This document shows positions 56,458 through 64,000 of a stretch of 64,000 nucleotides of DNA, piece by piece (positions within the stretch are counted from its first letter, which is position 1; each line of letters begins with the position of its first letter). The notes beneath the pieces are model-generated. The model was not told the origin of the DNA. It did no database searches and was given only the letters and a program-made list of their open reading frames with translations. This DNA comes from Polytrichum commune (Eukaryota; Streptophyta; Polytrichopsida; Polytrichales; Polytrichaceae). The DNA lies in NCBI GenBank assembly GCA_950295325.1, contig OX485806.1, forward strand, positions 50,961,169-51,025,168, in the 5' to 3' direction. The translations under genes and the position numbers were made by a program.

Positions 56458-59400
56458 ATGGCCCTGGTTCGTGCTGAACATCATTATGTTCCGGTCCTCT
56501 TTCCATTAGGTGAAGACGGTCATGCTAGAGTCACTTGTACAACATTAAGTTTGAGGTTTCAATATCGTGAGGTCACTATCTTTGTCGAAGAAAAAAAATT
56601 TGACGATCAAACCGGTCTAGTTTCACACGCAGTTGGTCAGACTAGAGGAGAGAATGACGTCGGTGCGTTTTGGTTGTTGAAGCCTGGAAAATATCGTGTA
56701 TATGGAGTCTTCGAGTCTGAGTTGAATTGTTCGACTGAACTTCTAACACCTAGGGAGTCGTCCACTGGTAGCATTGAGAGACCAGTGCTGTCTAGGGTCA
56801 AAATTGAGCCCGGTTTAAATACAATTTATGAGTTGAGTGATGATTCCGACAGTGAGGTTGAAGTTCTAAGATTAGAGAGTAAATTCCAAGTTGCGCTGTC
56901 TCCAGAAGTAGTTCGCAAGGAAACAACTCTTCCTGTTAGTCCTTCTCGTAATCTTGGTCAGTCCAAGGTTATGGCAAATCCTGTTGTCAGTATCATTCAT
57001 TCATTGATGCGCCTTGGAGCTCGTAAACGGTCCAAAAGTGTGTTGTCTCGAATTAACTTTGACGCAATCAAACTCCAGCAAGTTGATTACCTTCCCCCTC
57101 GTTACGATGGAGACGTTATCTTCGAATTTCCACCGTTAGGTGACTATGGCCAGAATACAAAGGCCAAACAACTTCGTGGAATGGATAGAAGGTACGATGG
57201 CCATGCTTGGTCTCGCACAATTACATCCAATATTCAAAATGATCTCAATCTTTTGTTTCATACATCTTCTTGTTTGGGCCACCTCCGTTGCGACAATCAT
57301 GCCTGTGAGTATCTTCAGTGAGACCACAGGACTTCCAAAGTGAATGAAACAGAGTGGGAAAGATTATCTGAGAAAGTGTTTGAAGTGGGGTCCAAGCCTC
57401 CCACTGGTTCAACCGTTGTTTGCAAATCCTGTAACGTTCCTCCCATTTGTGTTGCTATCTGCCCTGCCAAGATCTACTATGTTACTGCAACACCTCACAT
57501 GACGAGGGTTTGTGTGCACTTGGGATCTCACGACCATCCCGTCAAGTTAGGTGATCATCGAGACTTCATTGAATTGACAGACAGCTTGATTGGGGAGCAA
57601 GTCGAATGCACCCCATCTGCCATTCGCTCGGCTATTGTGCTTGAAACTGCAAAGGAAGTACTGGGACCACTCCTCCTTGCTAAAGAAGGTGATCCACAGA
57701 AGATCTTGGAGCTGGACGAGCTGCAAGTTATTTTCGATCGATGTAAGCACCTCACCTCGCCCAACATTCGTAACGCAGTCACCACGTTCAGGACTTTCGG
57801 TTGCTTTGGAGTCATGGACAATATTACCAAGTTACGCGGTGCTAGCAATTGGAAGTTTGTGCAGCAGAATAAGTTTCCAGGGCAAGGAACGGACATGGAC
57901 AAGGTCTTTGTCTTCAAGATGTCTGAAGTTGGGCCGGGCAGCGGAGTCGACCTGGTCAAACAAATGCAATCCGGTGGTGACCTGGAGAACTCCTGGATAA
58001 TGTTTGACCATGTCAAACGGGTCAGGTCGTGGACGATAATGGCTTGCCATGTGTACGATTCCACATATTGCCGTGTCATGACCATCACAGTATGCGACAT
58101 GCAGTATGAAGATGTTGCAGCCCAGTCAGTCGTATGGAAGAACCTGAACGCTCTCATGGCTCAACATGGAGTGGACAAAGTCAATTTTAAAGGTTTCATG
58201 GCTGACAGTGCCCAAGCCAACTGGAATGCTGTTCGAATCATATACGGAAGTGGAGATGCGTATGAGAAGATGGTGGACAGAGAGAGGACTTGTCTTTTCC
58301 ATTGGACGCGGTCCTTGGAGAAACATACCAAGGCCGATATCCGTCAAAACCTGCAATCTCAGCATCGAATACTATGCCAGCAATACAAGAATGAAAAATC
58401 GATGGCGGAGGCGGAGACAAAGTATTTGGCAATTCGGGCATGGTGGATGTCATCCGGTGCAGCAATTGAACAAGCGCTACCTCGACTGGAGCTCTGGCTG
58501 GCCTTCTGGCATTTCCGTTACCGCCAATGGGGTGGATTTATGGAGTTGGTAAGTCTATACTTGCTTCTATATTTCCTCTATAGTTCATTCTTTATAGTTC
58601 AACTACATTGATTCCACCATTATTCTAATTTTGGACTGTATTCACATTGCAAAATCTAAGTGAAGATGAACTAGCGGAAATGCCATCTTGTAACCTTGCT
58701 GAATCTATTCATAACAAGTGGAAGCAGCAATCTGGCGATCGAGGCAGCGACCTTTATGTGGCAACAGTCGATGACTTCATGTGTGCTTTCATGCAGTGCT
58801 CAGCATATTACCAATTTTTGAAGGGAGAGAACCCTCGAACTAGACCGTCGAAGGAGGAATTGAAGCGGAGGCGTGCTCAGAGGTCAGCCGCAAAAACAGG
58901 AAACTCAAAACCGCTGCATGAGGCCATCTTGAAGATGCCTAGCGGTGACGAGTGGTGCACCATGACTCCCCACCTCGAAGGGGAAAAGGTATTTGTTTCT
59001 CTGAAGCGTAAACCATATACTGCTTTCGGTGACAAACGTGAATCTCACAGGCCAGACAAGGTCAGTATATCCCGACCACGCGTCCAAACCAGATCTGCCC
59101 GACTGAACAACTCTCCACCTCATGTGATAACTCCAGATTCTCCCACAACTACAGATGACGAGAAGCCGCAACTTCCAACACACAACGCTCCGCAATAGGT
59201 GGATCGGTACCACGTCACTGCGATTGAGGAGACAGTATGCAACCCTGCCTAGTGGCATATTGCACGGCTGCCTAAGACATCTGCAAAGGCTTGTTTTTCT
59301 CTACAAGCAATCACCAAGAAGAAGTGCTTTGCTCGGATTGTACAAGACGGGAAGAGCACCGCTGCACCTACCTACTCGGGCCTCATGGAGAATTATCGGA

Positions 59401-60101
59401 AGAAGAGATTGGACCCTCGAGACTTCTTTTTCTACAGTGACGACATTGAGAGATGCGTTAAGGGCACAAAAAAGAATTGGGTGGTCTTAGTCCCGAACGT
59501 TCTGGAGGTATGGCCGGTTAAGTTGGGGACCAACTTAACCTGCAAAGAGATCCTCTCTTTAGAAAACGCAGGCTTTAGACTGCCCCAGCGGAAGGAGATG
59601 ACACCTTCCAGACTTTTTCAGGACCACCCGTTACCTGTGGACTTAGCAAGCTACACGACTCCTGCATATCCGGATGAGTTTCCCACCCAGCGTTCAGGGA
59701 AGTTGATTCGGCGCAACAAAAAAACCCCGTCAACAAAGCATACCAATAATTGTGCCTCATCCCTATCACTGAAAGCTAGAGTGCACAAATTGTGCATGCT
59801 TCCAGCCCCTGCCTTAGGATGCATCGTCTCATTGGATTCCGGCACGCCCCCAAAGGTTCAGCAATACTACTTGACGATTTCGCAGCTGCTAGCATGCACT
59901 TGTCCTAACTTCAAGGAGATGGCGACTAAAGCAATTGGAAAATGGGGTCAATGGGCCAACTGTAAGCATTTGTACTATTTGTTTATTGTAGTATGTGGTT
60001 TGGACTCAGAATCAGACACGTTCATTCATGCAGTTAGTTTTAGCTTCAACAAAGTGAAACGAGTTTTGGAGGGTGGTTTATTGAAGTACCTTGACTCTTA
60101 G
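56458..60101 (+). pseudogene. MULE-3: best preserved MULE-like SWIM transposase
   Basis: Start MALVRAEHHYVPVLFPLGED. N-terminal KYRVYG region, then VKIEPGLNTIYELSDDSDSE, then Cys/His clusters (CLGHLRCDNHACEYLQ; VCKSCNVPPICVAICPAK; CVHLGSHDHPVK). Likely catalytic residues: Asp in MFDHVKR (58006-58008), Asp in FMADSAQANWN (58204-58206), and Glu in CNLAESIHNKW (58701-58703) after an intron of about 100 bp. The SWIM finger is CTC...CKH (about 59894-59970), and the end is LEGGLLKYLDS. Only three stops: TGA at 57319-57321 (CGA in relatives), TAG at 59196-59198 and TAG at 59250-59252. The intron acceptor reads GCAA where GCAG is expected. Nearly intact, but not coding-competent as read. Confidence 0.82.
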
Positions 60102-60103
60102 AG

Positions 60104-60560
60104 TTTTCGGTTTCTTTAAAGAAACATATATATGCAAGATTTGTTATAATCATGATGTAGTGAGACTAAAAGGGCCACTACAAGACATTTGACGCACCAC
60201 ATGTATTTCTCTATTCCAAAGTTGCATGACCCTTTTAGAGTACCACTAATTCTCATTATACTGAAACAATACATCTTTGACTTGAGACAATAAATTATTT
60301 ATTACTGATATTAATTCCAAATGTTCAATTTACCACATTTATCAGATTTTTCACTAATATAATTACATTTTTCCTGTATCAGAGCCCTTAATTGTCCACG
60401 GTCATAGGTCCCAATATTTACTAAGTTTAGAAAAAAATAACTAAAATTACATTTAGTCCAAAAATACCCTAAACTTGCTGCTTAAAGTTACATTTTAATC
60501 AAAATATCTCGGAATTTACCGCTCACCGCTCACTGCTCTACGCTCGCAAAATAGCTTCGT
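60104..60560 (+). mobile_element. MULE-3 3' flank and probable terminal region
   Basis: AT-rich, then AAATTTAGTCCAAAAATA-like words and ACCGCTCACCGCTCACTGCT / CTACGCTCGC near 60518-60550. These match the ends of MULE-1 and MULE-2. The boundary lies about 50-60 bp before the EDR2-like exon. Confidence 0.5.
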
Positions 60561-60610
60561 CTGTTAGTCTTGTCTCGTGCTCCTGACTTTACTTAAACTT
60601 TCCTTTGCAG

Positions 60611-60825
60611 GTTCCTAGCAAGGAACACTTCAGTGTTGTATTGTACTTTGTAGCGTACGACAAATTTGAAGACGGTTTTGTGTGGGATCGATTTCTGAAA
60701 GCTGATGATACGTACATGAACTCACACTTGAAGCTCATTGCAAATATATCGGAAGGGCCATGGATTGTTAAGACGGTTGTTGGAGAGCAGGCAATCTGCA
60801 TTCTTGGAAGATCCCTTACTTGCAG
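60611..60825 (+). CDS. Exon of an EDR2/DUF1336 C-terminal domain protein (host gene fragment)
   Basis: Preceded by a pyrimidine tract and TTTGCAG, and followed by GCAG|GTGGAC. The 71 codons read HFSVVLYFVAYDKFEDGF, then DRFLKADDTYMNSHLKLIAN, then ISEGPWIVKTVVGEQAICIL. These match the conserved core of the DUF1336/EDR2_C domain ('LYF...L+RF..GDD.+RNSRLKLIP.I..GPWIVK..VG..AC+LG+.L'). In plants EDR2 proteins join PH, START and DUF1336 domains. No other exon of this gene was identified, so it is a gene interrupted by repeats or a lone fragment. MULE-3 ends in what would be its upstream intron. Confidence 0.7.
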
Positions 60826-61903
60826 GTGGACTTTCAAAGTTTCAGATCATTGTCACATCGTTGAACAATGCTTATAAAATGTTGCTATGATCGGGTGTAG
60901 TCGTCACAACTTTGGTGCTCTTATCCAAATGCTTAAACTCTTGGAACATTTCTTATATCTAAATCCCATAAACACTGAAAGCAAGGAAGGATCACACTTC
61001 AACTTTTGGAATGAAAGGTTTGTTAAGAAAACTGACTCTTATATGGAGCATTCAATTATTGCTGCAGTTGATTCGTACAAAATTTGTTCATTGCTCTTTC
61101 CTCTGCTTTAGCACTAAAGAGCCTGAATGGAGTTTGCAAATTTTTTTAATCTTTGGGCTGGTTATCTCTCATTTTTCTAAGTCTTTTGTTACATGATTAC
61201 TGATATATTTTAGTGTTGTTTACACAATAATTTCATAGATACATACCATTTGAAGGTGAGGGGGAATGGAAAGTTCAGAATTTCTTGAATGCATTATGAA
61301 GACCAATCTGGTGAAGTCATGAAATAAAGGATTATGTGTTGAAAACATAATAAGGCTATTTTACTTTCATTCAGGTAATCAGGTCACATTCTCAACATGT
61401 GGAATAAGAACTATTACTGAAGGCACTCAAATATGATTTTAAAAGTAGTCAAACCTAAGAAATTAGAACATGCAAATGCAAGTTTTGGAGCCTGAAGCTT
61501 GAAATGAGGCTCATGGATTTTGAAACCTTAGACTGCTTTGACAAAAAATTGGCTTAACCTGAATAATCAATGATATAATAATATCACTTTATTCATATTC
61601 GTTCTTGCTCTGATTTTTGATGTGGACCTCTAACTATATGCTTCATCTTTTATCTATTCTTTTGATAAAGATCGTCTTAAACAGTGAATGTATGTGGTGA
61701 AACCAGCCTAATCTAGATATTGTTCATCTGGAATCTGCTCAACATTTTGGACTAGTGTGTGCTACATTATCTACGAGATGTGTAGTCCAGTTCTTTTTTC
61801 ACATGTTTGGAAACAACGCAAGGATCAACCTAATTCTAGAAACTATGTGACTTCTTCAATACAGATTCCTCCTTTTTTGTCATGGATTTGTATAATTTCC
61901 TTT
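60826..61903. other. Probable intron or flank after the EDR2-like exon
   Basis: Unique-looking, AT-rich sequence, unlike the repeats elsewhere. I could not find a following DUF1336 exon or another gene. Confidence 0.4.
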
Positions 61904-63193
61904 TGTGGGAAGACGCGAACACCAACATATCCGGATTGGCGTTTTTAAGTGCCTAATCCGGTTTTGTCCGGATGACCCTAGTATCATCTAGGGATTCTGT
62001 GAAGTGTAGGAGGTTTAGAACCCTCCGTTCTTGCTTATCTCCTCTTCCTTAGCCAAATTTCCGGAAACCCTGATTTCCGGACTTTTGGTTTTTTTGGGAC
62101 ACTCTTCGCCTTCTTCCGGAGGGTGCCTTTCCGGATTGTGCCCCTAGGTCCTAATTATAACGCTAACTCACCCCTCTACGTCTACCCTCTAGAATAGGTG
62201 GTTCCTTTCGGCGAAGACGTCCTTTATAAGATTATAATCCGGAAACTCCCTCACAATCAATCCGGATTGATCAGATCCGTCCTGGCAGGTCACGCAAAGA
62301 GATCTGGATTATGTCTTAGGACCACAGTGACTAGAGGAGCCCGGGTTCCAACCGGAGATCCGACTCGACGGGTGAAGTGGGTGACCTGTACCACTTTCCG
62401 GATAGTCCCGTCCTCCGGCGATGAGACCTCTTCGGAAGATCGGATTGGCGCAATTCCGGATACCTTCCGGACCTTCGCTCAATCTTCCCCACGGCTATCG
62501 CACCTAGATGTTACCTAGACATCCGGAACAATGAGGATCTCTTCCACTACGTTCCGGAGGTGGCCTCCAACCCGGAACCCTTACTGATCCGGTCCTTCCT
62601 TTCTCCTTCCGACAGATCTACCTGACTACCTCTACCTTGGATTCTACTCAATCTGAGCTAACTGGGCGATCCGTACCACCTTCCGGATTGGTCCGTCTAA
62701 GGGCGGTGGGACCTCGTCAGAAGATCAGAGTGGCGTGAGTCCGGATCCCTTCCGGACCTCATTCAATCCTCCCAGCGGCTATCCCACCTAGACGTTACTC
62801 AACCATCTGGGCTAGTGAGGTTTCCCTCCCACTACACACAGAGAGGATCTACAAGGCAATAACCGGATTAGATCCGGGTCTCCTCTCCCATGTCCTATCC
62901 GGAACTCCTATCCCTCATGCTCTCTCGCCTCCGCTAACGATCTCCGGATCATCCATGCAAACATCAATCAAGAAAAGTCAAGGAGTAAGAATCCAAGGAA
63001 TTTATTAGAGTAGGAGCAATCGAAATACAACAATGGAGAAGGAACCCTTCTCCAACTCCTTATTCAGCCTTAAGTAGAGGCCCTAAAATCCTTAACCTGA
63101 GGGTGGTGGCCCAGGCGGCCGCCCCTAAGGAAAACCCTAATTGTATCCGTTCTCCCGGATTTCCCGGATCAAGATCCGGGTTTTCCGCTGACA
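61904..63193 (-). mobile_element. LTR of a GC-rich retrotransposon, probably the 3' LTR
   Basis: On the minus strand it starts TGTCAGCGGAAAACCCGG and ends CTTCCCACA, about 1,290 bp, with an AATAAA signal (about 63000) followed by CTTGGATTCTTACTCC, as expected near an R-region end. It is rich in TCCGGA/TCCGGAT words. A diverged repeat of about 130 bp occurs at 62380-62515 and 62665-62800 (GTACCACTTTCCGGAT... / GTACCACCTTCCGGAT...). The ends are my best guess. The 5' copy would lie beyond 64000, so no target duplication can be checked. Confidence 0.6.
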
Positions 63194-63199
63194 TACTCA

Positions 63200-63226
63200 A
63201 GGGAGAATTTCATCCCTCCTCTTCAA
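63200..63226 (-). other. Candidate polypurine tract
   Basis: On the minus strand GAAGAGGAGGGATGAAA lies shortly before the LTR start, where plus-strand priming would be expected. About 17 bases separate it from TGTCAG, which is longer than usual. Confidence 0.35.
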
Positions 63227-63284
63227 AAACTCCTAAGTCCTACCTTCCTACCTCTATTCTATCTAACTAATCTGCCATTCTAAG

Positions 63285-64000
63285 CTAAGAAGAGCGGGGC
63301 TTCTTCGGAGCCGATCCCTCCTTCGAATGGCTGCCTAGTCCGCTGACGGCGGATGAGCCGCCTCCCGGCGACGCCTTCTGCAGCCGCGTAAGCATCCTCC
63401 TCATGTTCGGAGAAGGGGCAATCTCATCTTCCGAGTCTGCGGTTCTCTCAGTCCCTGGGGTTCCGGAAACTGTACTCCCCTTCCGAATGCTCCGGACCGG
63501 AGAAGGGTCGCTTCCAGTACGTTGTTCCGGATTCTGCCTGCCCGAGATCGAAGCAGTCCGCGGATCCCTATTGGAGGCCGCTCTTGAAGGTGGCGGACGA
63601 AAGGGACTAACCATTTGGCAGTCCGGAGGAGAAGACGGTGAGGCTTGAGTCATAGGGGTCTTACCCCTACTCGGAGTTGCATCCCGATCCGAAGTTTGGT
63701 GCCGAATTGGCGTCCTAGCCCTATCCGGAGTCCGGGACTGATCCGAGGTCCGTGGAACAGGGGACTGGCCTCGTCCGGATCGAACGGACCTAGTGCTCTT
63801 CCTCCTCACCTGTGGAGAACGGACCCTGTCCGGAGCCCCTCCGGAACTACCAGGCAGAGAGCCGCCTCCCTGCTGGCTGGGTCCTGCAGACGTCGGCGGA
63901 TTCTGAACCAGGACCACTTCACCAACCACCTCATAGAGGGTTCCGGTTGGTGATCCAGGCGGGCCCGGATAGAGTATTCGCCGGGGTGTTCCGCTTGGTG
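63285..64000 (-). CDS. Partial ORF of the GC-rich LTR element, Ser/Pro/Arg-rich
   Basis: The frame is open from the right edge (…TPRRILYPGPPGSPTGTLYE, then VVGEVVLVQNPP) to a stop at 63285 (…SAPKKPRSS). More than half is Ser, Pro, Arg, Gly and Thr, in SxRTPxR-type words; there is no coiled coil or membrane segment. Its direction and place upstream of the LTR fit the last part of an element-encoded protein. I cannot name it as Gag or Pol. The overlapping plus-strand frames are shadows of the same composition bias. Confidence 0.45.
   Translation of the reverse strand, partial: PSGTPRRILYPGPPGSPTGTLYEVVGEVVLVQNPPTSAGPSQQGGGSLPGSSGGAPDRVRSPQVRRKSTRSVRSGRGQSPVPRTSDQSRTPDRARTPIRHQTSDRDATPSRGKTPMTQASPSSPPDCQMVSPFRPPPSRAASNRDPRTASISGRQNPEQRTGSDPSPVRSIRKGSTVSGTPGTERTADSEDEIAPSPNMRRMLTRLQKASPGGGSSAVSGLGSHSKEGSAPKKPRSS

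Noticed and set aside
63403-63953. Plus-strand genes near the right end
   Set aside because: They are antisense shadows of the Ser/Pro/Arg-rich minus-strand ORF in a GC-rich region.

Overview
This window looks like a repeat-dense stretch of nuclear DNA from a plant, probably a non-seed land plant or another streptophyte. The evidence is spliceosomal GT-AG introns in almost every coding remnant, one exon with a plant-type EDR2/DUF1336 C-terminal domain at about 60.6 kb, Mutator-like transposases with SWIM zinc fingers, and solo LTRs with 5-bp target duplications. I saw no tRNA, rRNA, CRISPR or prokaryotic operon structure. Nearly every long coding region is a decayed mobile-element gene, and most premature stops are explained by G-to-A or C-to-T transitions.

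Four layers alternate. (1) Six copies or pieces (called PM-A to PM-F here) of a multi-exon gene that joins an N-terminal ParB/sulfiredoxin-like domain to a C-terminal circularly permuted (beta-class) DNA-methyltransferase-like domain. They lie at 1-2143, 4621-9003, 28708-30265, 39197-40737, 44300-48018 and 48199-50554. Exon lengths are the same between copies (196, 198, 219 and 242 bp). (2) Four copies of a MULE-like transposase, at 13.6-17.2, 19.6-22.7, 23.2-27.5 and 56.5-60.1 kb. Two have a divergently transcribed accessory gene upstream. (3) A decayed DUF7869-type transposase-like gene at 35.3-38.4 kb. (4) Solo LTRs, small terminal-repeat elements and the end of a GC-rich LTR element at 61.9-64.0 kb.

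Tandem arrays fill the spaces between these genes. In most of them each unit carries a short perfect dyad. Arrays with different unit lengths (about 80, 127 and 235 bp) share the core CTCGGNNCCGAG, while an array at 33.5-34.8 kb uses ACGAACGTGCGTTCGT. Several arrays sit just 5' of a PM gene or of the DUF7869-type gene. That placement, together with the ParB-like domain, suggests a protein/palindromic-site pair resembling ParB/parS. This last step is inference.

Layout: PM-A and its array (0-3.1 kb); small elements (3.1-4.6); PM-B (4.6-9.0); solo LTR (9.16-10.1); two arrays (10.3-12.3); MULE-1 (12.3-18.35); array (18.36-18.69); MULE-2 (19.1-23.24); MULE-4 split by a solo LTR (23.2-27.5); LTR (27.5-28.7); PM-E (28.7-30.3); AT-rich DNA (30.3-33.3); dyad array and DUF7869-type gene (33.5-38.4); PM-F (39.2-40.7); F-box-like ORF, array and inverted LTR pair (41.3-43.5); PM-C carrying a solo LTR (44.3-48.0); PM-D and its array (48.2-52.3); hAT-like element and solo LTR (52.6-54.8); MULE-3 (54.9-60.55); EDR2-like exon (60.6); LTR element (61.9-64.0).
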